NCBI RefSeq assembly: GCF_014648555.1
Contig: NZ_BMRI01000003.1
Coordinates: 198,704 to 247,409, forward strand
DNA: 48,706 bases
Reading direction: 5' to 3'
Source of the DNA: Kitasatospora griseola
GTDB taxonomy: Bacteria > Actinomycetota > Actinomycetes > Streptomycetales > Streptomycetaceae
Positions 33,414-41,126 of this stretch are shown here, one piece after another; positions within the stretch are counted from its first letter, which is position 1, and each line of letters opens with the position of its first letter. A program made the position numbers and the translations under genes. The notes under the pieces are model-generated. The model did no database searches. It was given only the letters and a program-made list of their open reading frames with translations, and was not told the origin of the DNA.

Positions 33414-33541
33414 GCCACCTCCGGCGGGTTCGGAACAACACAGCACGACCAGGCTGCAGCGGCCCGCGCAGGCCACCTCCGGCGGGTTCGGAACAACACA
33501 GCACGACGAGGCTGCAGCGGCCCGCGTCGTAGGCCACCTCC
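33391..33541 (+). repeat. tandem repeat spanning the dasR stop codon
   Basis: The unit starts GGCTGCAGCGGCCCGCG and contains GGCCACCTCCGGCGGGTTCG, ending near ACAGCACGAC. Copy 1: 33391-33451 (61 bp, including the last dasR codons). Copy 2: 33452-33509 (58 bp; TCGTA replaced by CA). Copy 3: 33510-33541 (truncated after CACCTCC). Further GCGGCCCGCGCAG fragments follow to about 33558. Confidence 0.9.
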
Positions 33542-33729
33542 GAGCGGCCCGCGCAGCCGGCCCGAACAGCCGTCGCGGAACGATCGGTTGACAGGGTAGT
33601 GACACAAGTCACTCCCCTGCCCTACTCTCGCGGAGACCTTTCGATCACCGAAGGTACTGCTCGGCGGACGTACAGCGATGTGCGGTGCGGTGCCAGTGAG
33701 GTGACTCCTCGTCATCCCGGGAGCCGCTC
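33414..33729 (+). other. region between dasR and the symporter operon
   Basis: The first half is the tandem repeat. The second half (about 33585-33729) is the likely promoter region of DUF3311/symporter: TTGACA at 33588-33593, a palindrome at 33598-33613, and TACTCT at 33623-33628. No gene is seen. Confidence 0.5.
33598..33613 (+). promoter_or_regulatory. operator-like palindrome upstream of the symporter operon
   Basis: AGTGAC-ACAA-GTCACT is a perfect inverted repeat with 6-bp arms, located between TTGACA and TACTCT. It suits a dimeric repressor; the regulator is unknown. Confidence 0.55.
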
Positions 33730-34035
33730 GTGTCGTCGTCTCAATCGCCATCCGCGGGCGCACTGCCCGTGGTCTCCCCCGCCCGGGTACTGGCCGGCCT
33801 GTGCCTGCTGGTGCCGATCGTGGTGGTGCTGTGGGTGCCGTCGTACAGCAAGACCGATCCGGCGCTCGGCGGCATGCCGTTCTTCTACTGGTACCAGCTG
33901 ATGTGGGTGCCGCTGTCGGCGGTGTTCACCACCTCCGCGTACCTGCTGCTGCGCCGGGACGAGGCGGCCCGCAAGGCCGTCCCGTCCGTCGCGGTGCAGG
34001 TCCCGGCCCAGCCGGACGGGGGTGAGCAGTCGTGA
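33730..34035 (+). CDS. DUF3311 small membrane protein
   Basis: A 101-residue protein with two membrane segments, about 18-37 (RVLAGLCLLVPIVVVLWVPS) and 52-75 (FYWYQLMWVPLSAVFTTSAY). The loop contains SKTDPALGGMPFFYWYQ, the DUF3311 hallmark. DUF3311 proteins are routinely encoded just ahead of sodium:solute symporters and are thought to be accessory subunits. GTG at 33730 with GGGAG upstream. The stop overlaps the symporter start (GTGA). Confidence 0.9.
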   Translation: MSSSQSPSAGALPVVSPARVLAGLCLLVPIVVVLWVPSYSKTDPALGGMPFFYWYQLMWVPLSAVFTTSAYLLLRRDEAARKAVPSVAVQVPAQPDGGEQS

Positions 34036-35651
34036 AGCACGTGGACTGGACCGCGATGACGGTCTTCCTGCTGTTCTTCGCCGCGGTCACCGTGATGGGC
34101 TTCCTGGCGTCGCGCTGGCGCCGGGCGGACGACGCGCAGCACCTGCACGAGTGGGGTCTGGGCGGCCGCAGCTTCGGCACCTGGATCACCTGGTTCCTGC
34201 TGGGCGGCGACCTGTACACCGCGTACACGTTCATCGCGGTGCCGGCGCTGGTCTACGGGGCGGGCGCGGCGGGCTTCTTCGCGGTGCCGTACACGATCAT
34301 CGCGTACCCGCTGGTGTTCCTGATCCTGCCGCGGCTGTGGTCGGTGTCGCGGGTGCACGGCTACGTGACCACGGCGGACTTCGTGCGCGGCCGGTACGGG
34401 TCGCGCGGGCTGTCGGTGGCGGTGGCACTGACCGGCATCCTGGCGACCATGCCGTACGTGGCGCTGCAGCTGGTGGGCATCCAGGCGGTGCTGGACGTGC
34501 TGGGCGTCGGCGGCTCCGGGAACTGGTTCCTGCAGGACCTGCCGCTGTTCCTGGCGTTCGGCGTGCTGGCGGCGTACACGTACTCCTCGGGCCTGCGGGC
34601 GCCGGCGCTGATCGCCTTCGTCAAGGACACCCTGGTGTACGTGGTGATCCTGGTCGCGGTGATCTACATCCCGATGCGGCTGGGCGGCTACGGGCACATC
34701 TTCGACGCGGCGGCGCACAAGTTCACTCCGGACCCGGTGACCCACAAGGCGCCGGGTTCGCTGGTCACCGGGCCGGCCGCGCAGTGGTCGTACGCGACGC
34801 TGGCGTTCGGGTCGGCGCTGGCGCTGTTCATGTACCCGCACTCGGTGACGGGCGTGCTGGCGGCGAAGTCCCGCAACACGGTGCGCCGCAACATGGCGAT
34901 CCTGCCGACGTACTCGCTGATGCTGGGCCTGCTGGCGCTGCTGGGCTTCATGGCGATCGCGGCCGGGGTGGGCAAGGGCGACAAGAAGTTCAACGCGCAG
35001 CTGGCGGTGCCGCAGCTGTTCGCGGACATGTTCCCGAGCTGGTTCACCGGGGTGGCGTTCGCGGCGATCGGGGTGGGCGCGCTGGTGCCCGCCGCGATCA
35101 TGTCGATCGCGGCGGCGAACCTGTTCACCCGCAACGTCTACAAGGAGTTCCTGCGGCCGGACGCCACGCCGGCCGACGAGACCCGGGTGGCGAAGATCGC
35201 CTCGCTGCTGGTGAAGGTCGGCGCGCTGGCGTTCGTGCTGGTGATGGACAAGCAGGCGGCGATCAACATGCAGCTGCTGGGCGGCGTGTGGATCCTGCAG
35301 ACCGCGGTGGCGCTGGTGGCGGGCCTGTTCACCCGCTGGTTCCACCGCTGGGCGCTGCTGGCCGGCTGGGCGGTCGGCATGCTGTACGGCACCTGGAAGG
35401 CGTACGGCATCGCGTCGCCGGCCACCAAGCACTTCGGCGGCTCGGCCGCGAAGATCCCGGTGATCGGGGAGGTCGGCTACATCGGCCTGACCGGGTTCGT
35501 GCTGAACCTGCTCGTCGCGGTGGTGCTGACGCTGGTGCTGCGGGCCCTGAAGGCCCCGGAGGGGGCCGACGAGACCGCCAGGGCCGACTACTCCGCGGAG
35601 GCCGGTGACGAGGCCGTGGAGCGGGCCCCGCAGCCCACGCTGGCGCACTGA
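34032..35651 (+). CDS. sodium:solute symporter (monocarboxylate MctP-like)
   Basis: SSS-family transporter of 539 residues with about 13 membrane segments and a charged C-terminal tail. WITWFLLGGDLYTAYTFIAV and the ALVPAAIMSIAAANLFTRN segment in the SSS core are conserved, and TRWFHRWALLAGWAVGM precedes the last helices. Members paired with DUF3311 include the rhizobial monocarboxylate permease MctP (lactate, pyruvate, alanine), so a short organic acid is plausible but not proven. GTG at 34032 overlaps the DUF3311 stop. The operon ends with a 9-bp hairpin at 35658-35678. Confidence 0.9.
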   Translation: MKHVDWTAMTVFLLFFAAVTVMGFLASRWRRADDAQHLHEWGLGGRSFGTWITWFLLGGDLYTAYTFIAVPALVYGAGAAGFFAVPYTIIAYPLVFLILPRLWSVSRVHGYVTTADFVRGRYGSRGLSVAVALTGILATMPYVALQLVGIQAVLDVLGVGGSGNWFLQDLPLFLAFGVLAAYTYSSGLRAPALIAFVKDTLVYVVILVAVIYIPMRLGGYGHIFDAAAHKFTPDPVTHKAPGSLVTGPAAQWSYATLAFGSALALFMYPHSVTGVLAAKSRNTVRRNMAILPTYSLMLGLLALLGFMAIAAGVGKGDKKFNAQLAVPQLFADMFPSWFTGVAFAAIGVGALVPAAIMSIAAANLFTRNVYKEFLRPDATPADETRVAKIASLLVKVGALAFVLVMDKQAAINMQLLGGVWILQTAVALVAGLFTRWFHRWALLAGWAVGMLYGTWKAYGIASPATKHFGGSAAKIPVIGEVGYIGLTGFVLNLLVAVVLTLVLRALKAPEGADETARADYSAEAGDEAVERAPQPTLAH

Positions 35652-35657
35652 CGCGTG

Positions 35658-35678
35658 CGGGGGCGCAACGCGCCCCCG
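35658..35678 (+). terminator. symporter operon terminator
   Basis: CGGGGGCGC-AAC-GCGCCCCCG: 9-bp perfect stem with a 3-base loop, seven bases after the stop. Confidence 0.75.
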
Positions 35679-35818
35679 AATGCGCCCTTGGGTCGCGCCG
35701 TTGCCTCGATCGACACTGGGGTGACGGCGCGATCATCTGTTATGACAGCCCTTTTCGGGAGAGACCGGGGAGAGACGAGCACCACCGACGCAGCACCGAC
35801 AACGGGGAGCCACCGCCA

Positions 35819-36565
35819 ATGACCGACCTCACCACGGTACGCAACGGGCACCGCACCCAGACCGACGGCGGGCGGCGGCTGCCGTCGGTCCTGATCGCCA
35901 CCCGGCACGGCGAGTCCACGGCCAACGTGGAGTTCCGGCACGCGGACGCCAGCGGCGCCCTGACCGTCCCGATCACCTGCCGGGACGCCGACATCCCGCT
36001 CTCCATGCGCGGCCAGGCCCAGGCCCACGACCTGGGCCGATGGTGGGCCGCCCGGCCGCCCGCCGACCGGCCCCGCTCGGTGTGGTGCTCGCCGTACGTG
36101 CGCACCGCGGAGACCGCGAGAATCGCCCTCGCCCAGGCGTCGGGGCTGGGCGCCGTCCCGGTCGGCCTGCCGATCCGCTACGACGAGCGGCTGCGCGACC
36201 GCGAGCTGGGCGTGCTGGAGATGCTCACCAAGGCCGCCATCGAGCGCGACCATCCCGCCGAGGCCGAGCGCCGCCGGCGGATGGGCGAGCTGTACTACCG
36301 GCCGCCCGGCGGCGAGTCCTGGCTGGATGTGGCACTGCGGGTGCGCGGCCTGCTGCGCGACCTGGGCGAGGAGGAGGCCGGGCGGCCGGTGCTGCTGGTC
36401 GCGCACGACTGCACGGTGCTGATGCTGCGCCACGTGCTGGACCGGCTGGGCGAGGAGGAGCTGCTGGCGCTGCCGCCGGTCGCCAACTGCTCGACGAGTG
36501 TGTGGCGGGCCCGCGAGGGCCGGCTGCGGCCGTCCGGCTGGAACGAGACCGCGCACCTGTCCTGA
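35819..36565 (+). CDS. histidine phosphatase family protein
   Basis: A 248-residue phosphoglycerate-mutase-like phosphatase. The catalytic RHG motif is in LIATRHGESTANVEF (about 22-36), VWCSPYVRTAETARIAL follows, the acid-base Glu is in LRDRELGVLE, and the second His is in LLVAHDCTVLML. The family removes phosphate from small molecules or proteins; the substrate is unknown. ATG at 35819 follows GGGGAG. It converges on the GlxA-type regulator, seven bases between the two stop codons. Confidence 0.88.
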   Translation: MTDLTTVRNGHRTQTDGGRRLPSVLIATRHGESTANVEFRHADASGALTVPITCRDADIPLSMRGQAQAHDLGRWWAARPPADRPRSVWCSPYVRTAETARIALAQASGLGAVPVGLPIRYDERLRDRELGVLEMLTKAAIERDHPAEAERRRRMGELYYRPPGGESWLDVALRVRGLLRDLGEEEAGRPVLLVAHDCTVLMLRHVLDRLGEEELLALPPVANCSTSVWRAREGRLRPSGWNETAHLS

Positions 36566-36572
36566 GCGCCCG

Positions 36573-37556
36573 TCAGGCGGACCGGAGCCCCGCGGTCCGC
36601 ACCGGGCCGCCGTGGCCGCCGAAGGCCCGCCGGTAGGCCTGCGGGGTGGTGCCGACGCGGCGGCCGAAGTGGTGCCGCAGGGTGGCGGCGTTGCCGAAGC
36701 CGCAGCGGGCGGCGACCGCGTCCACGCTCTCGTCGGTGGACTCCAGCAGGCGCTGCGCGAACAGCACCCGCTGGCCGGTCAGCCAGCGGTGCGGGGTGGT
36801 GCCGGTCTCCTGCTGGAAGCGCCGGGCGAAGGTGCGCGGGGACATGTGGGCGTGCCGGGCGAGGTCGTCCACGCTGGTCTCCCGGTCGAGGTGGCGGCGC
36901 ATCCACTCCAGCGTGCCGGCCAGCGAGTCGCCGTCGCCCTCGGGCAGCGGGCGGCTGATGAACTGGGCCTGCCCGCCGTCCCGGTGCGGGGCGACCACCA
37001 TCCGGCGGGCGATCTCCCGGGCCACCTCGGCGCCCTGCACCTTGCGGACCAGGTGCAGGCAGGCGTCGATGCCGGCGGCGGTGCCGGCCGAGGTGATCAC
37101 CGGGTCGTCGTCCACGTACAGCACGTCGGGCTCGACGGTGGTCAGCGGGAAGCGCTCGGCCAGCAGGTCGGTGTACCGCCAGTGGGTGGTGCTGCGGCGG
37201 CCGTCGAGCAGGCCGGCGGCGCCGAGCAGGAAGCTGCCGGAGCAGATCGACAGCGCGTACGCGCCGCGCGCGTGGGCGGCCCGCAGCGCCTCGCACAGCG
37301 CCTCGGGGTACTGCTCGCGGATGCCGGTGGCGGTGGCGATCACCAGGTCCGCCTCGGCGAGCCGCTCCGGGCCGTACGGGACGTGGACGTCGAATCCGGC
37401 GTGGGTGCGCATCGGGCCGGGCCGGTCGGCGACCAGGCCGAACTCGTACACCGGCAGGCCGGTGTCGCTGCGGTCCAGGCCGAACACCTCGCAGGCCACC
37501 CCCAGCTCGAAGGGGTGGATCTCCTCCATCACGATCACCGCGACGTTCTTCAGCAT
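36573..37556 (-). CDS. GlxA-family AraC-type regulator (DJ-1/PfpI + HTH)
   Basis: A 327-residue protein. The N-terminal DJ-1/PfpI-like domain (about 1-175) has VAVIVMEEIHPFELGVACEV and ALSICSGSFLLGAAGLLDG, with a Cys at the nucleophile-elbow position. The C-terminal part has two AraC helix-turn-helix motifs (SVDDLARHAHMSPRTFARRF and VDAVAARCGFGNAATLRHHF). ATG at 37556 is chosen (MLKNVAVIVMEE). Such proteins regulate nitrogen, amine or development genes. It is divergent from the GNAT/nrd side. S. coelicolor nrdABS ends with an AraC-type gene (nrdS), but that one lies behind nrdB, so this is not clearly the same gene. Confidence 0.88.
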   Translation of the reverse strand: MLKNVAVIVMEEIHPFELGVACEVFGLDRSDTGLPVYEFGLVADRPGPMRTHAGFDVHVPYGPERLAEADLVIATATGIREQYPEALCEALRAAHARGAYALSICSGSFLLGAAGLLDGRRSTTHWRYTDLLAERFPLTTVEPDVLYVDDDPVITSAGTAAGIDACLHLVRKVQGAEVAREIARRMVVAPHRDGGQAQFISRPLPEGDGDSLAGTLEWMRRHLDRETSVDDLARHAHMSPRTFARRFQQETGTTPHRWLTGQRVLFAQRLLESTDESVDAVAARCGFGNAATLRHHFGRRVGTTPQAYRRAFGGHGGPVRTAGLRSA

Positions 37557-37644
37557 CCGCCCAGCATGGCAGTGGCAGGATTTCGCGGCAACGGTGCGTT
37601 CCTGCCACTCGTGACGGGCGGCCGGTGCGCGGAGAGTGGGGGCC

Positions 37645-38028
37645 ATGACCTCCACGCTCGCCCTGCTGGGCCTCCTCGCCGGCTTCGGACTCCTCGGCGT
37701 CCTGGTCGGCCGGGACCTGGACCGCAACGCCCGGCACGGCCGGGACGACCGGCACCGGCCGACCGGCTGGCCCTTCGACCCGGACCTGGCCGACCCGCGC
37801 CGGACGCGGTCCGGCACACTGTCCGGATGCACTCCCCGATCGTCCGCCGCGCCCTCGACCACGACCTCGCCGGAGCCGGGGAGGTCAGCGTCGAAGCCTT
37901 CGTCGGCGACGGCCACACCCGTCCCGGCTCCGGCTACGTCGAGCTCCTCCGGGACACCGCGCGCCGCAACCGGGAGGCCGAGCTGCTGGTCGCCGTCGAC
38001 GGCGACGGGGCGGTCCTCGGCTGCGTGA
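37645..38028 (+). CDS. possible small membrane-anchored protein (uncertain)
   Basis: ATG at 37645 has GGAGAG upstream and opens MTSTLALLGLLAGFGLLGVL, a good N-terminal membrane helix, followed by a basic segment. Codon third positions are almost all G/C for the first 55 codons, as in real genes here. Beyond about 37827 the frame overlaps the GNAT gene and becomes Ser/Thr/Pro-rich without coding character. Either only the front part is a genuine, perhaps decayed, gene, or the frame is spurious. Confidence 0.3.
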   Translation: MTSTLALLGLLAGFGLLGVLVGRDLDRNARHGRDDRHRPTGWPFDPDLADPRRTRSGTLSGCTPRSSAAPSTTTSPEPGRSASKPSSATATPVPAPATSSSSGTPRAATGRPSCWSPSTATGRSSAA

Positions 38029-38321
38029 CGTTCGCCGCAGGCGGCACCCCCTGGGCGGACATCGCGCTCCCGGACGAGGGCGAGATCCGGATGCTGGCGG
38101 TCGGCGCGGCCGCCCGCGGGCGCGGCGTCGGACGGGCGCTGGTGGGCGCGGCGATCGACCGCAGCCGGGAACTCGGACTGGCCGGGATGGCGTTCTCCAC
38201 CCGGCCGGAGATGACCGCGGCGCACCGGATCTACGATGCTCTGGGCTTCCTCCGCACTCCCGAACGGGACTGGGAGGCGGCCCCCGGCATGGATCTGATG
38301 GTCTACACGATGCGGTTCTGA
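37827..38321 (+). CDS. GNAT-family N-acetyltransferase
   Basis: A 164-residue acetyltransferase: VRRALDHDLAGAGEVSVEAF at the N-terminus, LGCVTFAAGG on the central strands, and the acetyl-CoA-binding MLAVGAAARGRGVGRALVGA (R-G-x-G-x-G/A pattern), followed by AHRIYDALGFLRTPERDWE. The substrate is unknown. ATG at 37827 has no ribosome site, and longer in-frame readings overlap the opposite-strand regulator. It may be translated from a short leader or coupled to the small frame at 37645. Confidence 0.82.
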   Translation: MHSPIVRRALDHDLAGAGEVSVEAFVGDGHTRPGSGYVELLRDTARRNREAELLVAVDGDGAVLGCVTFAAGGTPWADIALPDEGEIRMLAVGAAARGRGVGRALVGAAIDRSRELGLAGMAFSTRPEMTAAHRIYDALGFLRTPERDWEAAPGMDLMVYTMRF

Positions 38322-38383
38322 GGCCCCTCGGGCGCGGTTTCCGTTGTCTACGCGCGGCACCACGACGCGACACGCGCTACTAC

Positions 38384-38545
38384 ATCTGGTGCCGCCAGCT
38401 CCAGCCGCCACAACATGTATGCTCGACCTCGCTGTCGAAGCAGGGGAACCCGGTGAAAGTCCGGGACTGCCCCGCAACGGTGAGCGGGCTGTAGCGACGC
38501 CCGCGCAGTCCGAGGACCTGCCGACGGTGTGCGACACGGCATCCC
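38384..38545 (+). promoter_or_regulatory. cobalamin (AdoCbl) riboswitch
   Basis: The core is unmistakable: GGGGAACCCGGTGAAAGTCC (about 38443-38462), then GGGACTGCCCCGCAACGGTG (about 38463-38482), AGCGGGCTGTAGCG, and CAGTCCGAGGACCTGCCGAC (about 38506-38525). The upstream CTGGTGCCGCC forms the outer stem region. Outer borders are approximate. In S. coelicolor this element represses nrdABS when AdoCbl is present, so that the B12-dependent class II reductase NrdJ takes over. Confidence 0.95.
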
Positions 38546-38575
38546 CGCAGACGCCATGCAGCACTGTTTTGCCGT

Positions 38576-38596
38576 CCGGCCTCGCGGGCGGGCCGG
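38576..38596 (+). terminator. hairpin downstream of the riboswitch, candidate expression platform
   Basis: CCGGCC (38576-38581) pairs with GGCCGG (38591-38596) around a 9-base loop, 115 bases before the nrdA start. Whether it terminates transcription in response to AdoCbl is an inference. Confidence 0.4.
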
Positions 38597-38711
38597 GGGT
38601 GGGTCTTTCGCGCGCCGTTCGATCGTTGTCGGCGTGCCGTCCTCCCCTGCCGCACGCGTGCCGTCGGACACCTCGATCCACGTCCGTCGCCGCCACAGGA
38701 GAGAGTGCGCC

Positions 38712-41126
38712 TTGACCGTCGCCGCCTCAGTCACCCTGCCGTCCCAGGGATCCGCCGACGCCTTCACCGACCCCGGTGCGGCGCTGCTTCGGCTGCTCAC
38801 CGACCGCAGCACCGACCTCCCCCAGGTGGACCCCGGCCACGTCGCCGCCGCCGCGCTGCGCGGCCGCCACGCCGGCTCGGACTTCGCCGAGCTGCGCGGG
38901 CTGGCCGTGGAGGCCGCCGCGTCGATGATCGCCGAGGACCCGCAGTACTCGAAGCTGGCCGCCCGCCTGCTGGCCATGGAGATCGCCGACGAGGCCGCCA
39001 CCCAGGGCGTCACCTCGTTCTCCGCCTCGATCGCCGTCGGCCACGCCGAGGGCCTGATCGGCGACGCCACCGCCGAGTTCGTGGCCGCGCACACCGCGCT
39101 GTTCGACTCGCTGATCGACGCCGCCGGCGACGACCGCTTCGAGTACTTCGGCCTGCGCACCGTGCAGTCCCGCTACCTGCTGCGCCACCCGATCACCCGC
39201 AAGGTGGTCGAGACCCCGCAGCACTTCCTGCTGCGCGTGGCGGCGGGCCTGGCGGTCGGCACCTCCGAGCAGTCGGTGCTGGAGGTGGCCGAGCTGTACA
39301 AGCTGATGAGCCGCCTGGAGTACCTGACCAGCTCCCCGACGCTGTTCAACTCCGGCACCCGGCACCCGCAGATGTCCTCCTGCTACCTGCTGGACTCGCC
39401 GCTGGACAACCTGGACTCGATCTACAACCGGTACGCGCAGATCGCCCGGCTGTCCAAGCACGCCGGCGGCATCGGCCTGTCCTACTCCCGGATCCGCTCC
39501 CGCGGCTCGCTGATCCGCGGCACCAACGGCAAGTCGAACGGCATCGTCCCGTTCCTGCGCACCCTGGACTCCTCCGTGGCGGCGGTCAACCAGGGCGGAC
39601 GGCGCAAGGGCGCGGCCTGTGTGTACCTGGAGACCTGGCACGCCGACATCGAGGAGTTCCTGGAGCTCCGCGACAACACCGGCGAAGAGGCCCGGCGCAC
39701 CCACAACCTGAACCTGGCGCACTGGATCCCGGACGAGTTCATGCGCCGCGTGAACGCCGACCAGGACTGGTCGCTGTTCTCCCCGGCGGACGTGCCCGAG
39801 CTGGTCGACCTGTGGGGCGCCGACTTCGACGAGGCCTACCGCAAGGCCGAGCTGGCCGGCAAGGCCGTGCGCACCATCCCCGCGCAGACCCTGTACGCCC
39901 GGATGATGCGCACCCTGGCGCAGACCGGCAACGGCTGGATGACCTTCAAGGACGCCTCCAACCGGGCCGCCAACCAGACCGCGCTGCCGGGCCGCACGGT
40001 GCACTCCTCGAACCTGTGCACCGAGATCCTGGAGGTCACCGACGACTCCGAGACCGCGGTCTGCAACCTGGGCTCGGTCAACCTGGGCGCGCACGTCGCC
40101 CCGGGCGCCACGGCCGACGACCTGATCAACGCCATGGACTGGGACCGCCTGGACGCCACCGTGCGCACCGCGGTGACCTTCCTCGACCGCGTGATCGACA
40201 TCAACTTCTACCCGACCACCGAGGCCGGGACGTCCAACTCCCGCTGGCGCCCGGTCGGCCTTGGCGTGATGGGCCTGCAGGACGTCTTCTTCAAGCTGCG
40301 GCTGGACTTCGACTCCGCCGAGGCGAAGCAGCTGTCCACACTGATCTCCGAGCGCATCATGCTCACCGCGTACGAGCGCTCCGCGGACCTGGCCGAGCAG
40401 TTCGGCCGCCACGAGGCGTACGGCGAGACCCGCGCGGCCCGCGGCCAGCTGCACATCGACCACTTCGGAGCGGCCGCCCCGCAGTGGACCGAGCGCTGGG
40501 ACGCGCTGCGGGTCCGGATCGCCGAGACCGGCCTGCGCAACTCGCTGCTGCTGGCGATCGCCCCGACCGCGACCATCGCGTCCATCGCCGGCGTCTACGA
40601 GTGCATCGAGCCGCAGGTGTCCAACCTGTTCAAGCGCGAGACGCTGTCCGGCGAGTTCCTCCAGGTCAACCCGTACCTGGTGCGCGAGCTGAAGGAACTC
40701 GGCGTCTGGGACCAGCAGACCCGGGACGAGCTGCGCGAGGCCAACGGCTCCGTGCAGGACTTCAAGTGGCTGCCGGAGAACGTCCGTTCGCTGTACCGCA
40801 CGGCGTGGGAGCTGCCGCAGCGCGCGCTGATCGACCTGGCCGCCGCCCGGCAGCCGTACATCGACCAGAGCCAGTCGCTGAACCTGTTCATGGCGGCGCC
40901 GACCATCGGCAAGCTGTCCTCGATGTACGCGTACGCGTGGAAGGTCGGTCTGAAGACCACCTACTACCTGCGTTCCCGTCCCGCGACCCGGATCGCCCAG
41001 GCCGCGTCGGGCGCCGCCCGCACCGCCGCCCCCGTGCCGGTGCAGACCCCGACCCTCAGCCAGGCCGAGCAGGACGCCATCGCCTGCTCCCTGGAGAACC
41101 CCGAGTCCTGCGAGGCGTGCCAGTAA
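38712..41126 (+). CDS. nrdA: ribonucleoside-diphosphate reductase, class Ia, large subunit
   Basis: An 804-residue catalytic alpha subunit. Seen in order: SSPTLFNSGTRHPQMSSCYL (active-site Cys region), SLCTEI-like SSNLCTEILEVTD with VCNLGSVNL (the N-x-C-x-E site), LLLAIAPTATIASIAGVYEC, and the redox pair at the C-terminus ESCEACQ. It reduces NDPs to dNDPs with the NrdB radical. The start is TTG at 38712: AGGAGAG lies eight bases upstream and no ATG/GTG fits. The N-terminal 90 residues do not obviously show an ATP-cone. Expression is under the cobalamin riboswitch. The stop TAA shares its last A with the nrdB ATG. Confidence 0.96.
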   Translation: MTVAASVTLPSQGSADAFTDPGAALLRLLTDRSTDLPQVDPGHVAAAALRGRHAGSDFAELRGLAVEAAASMIAEDPQYSKLAARLLAMEIADEAATQGVTSFSASIAVGHAEGLIGDATAEFVAAHTALFDSLIDAAGDDRFEYFGLRTVQSRYLLRHPITRKVVETPQHFLLRVAAGLAVGTSEQSVLEVAELYKLMSRLEYLTSSPTLFNSGTRHPQMSSCYLLDSPLDNLDSIYNRYAQIARLSKHAGGIGLSYSRIRSRGSLIRGTNGKSNGIVPFLRTLDSSVAAVNQGGRRKGAACVYLETWHADIEEFLELRDNTGEEARRTHNLNLAHWIPDEFMRRVNADQDWSLFSPADVPELVDLWGADFDEAYRKAELAGKAVRTIPAQTLYARMMRTLAQTGNGWMTFKDASNRAANQTALPGRTVHSSNLCTEILEVTDDSETAVCNLGSVNLGAHVAPGATADDLINAMDWDRLDATVRTAVTFLDRVIDINFYPTTEAGTSNSRWRPVGLGVMGLQDVFFKLRLDFDSAEAKQLSTLISERIMLTAYERSADLAEQFGRHEAYGETRAARGQLHIDHFGAAAPQWTERWDALRVRIAETGLRNSLLLAIAPTATIASIAGVYECIEPQVSNLFKRETLSGEFLQVNPYLVRELKELGVWDQQTRDELREANGSVQDFKWLPENVRSLYRTAWELPQRALIDLAAARQPYIDQSQSLNLFMAAPTIGKLSSMYAYAWKVGLKTTYYLRSRPATRIAQAASGAARTAAPVPVQTPTLSQAEQDAIACSLENPESCEACQ

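Larger units (their letters stand above)
38322..38711 (+). other. nrdAB leader region
   Basis: A 390-base untranslated region ahead of nrdA: a promoter somewhere before about 38380, the cobalamin riboswitch (38384-38545), a GC hairpin (38576-38596) and a ribosome site AGGAGAG (38698-38704) before the TTG start. Confidence 0.75.

Noticed and set aside
33344..33532. Open frame through the tandem repeat behind dasR
   Set aside because: It consists mainly of translated repeat copies and ends in the same LQRPAS; no independent coding evidence.
36573..37556. GlxA-type regulator as NrdS
   Set aside because: It lies upstream and divergent, separated from nrdA by other genes and the riboswitch; the name would need a direct comparison.
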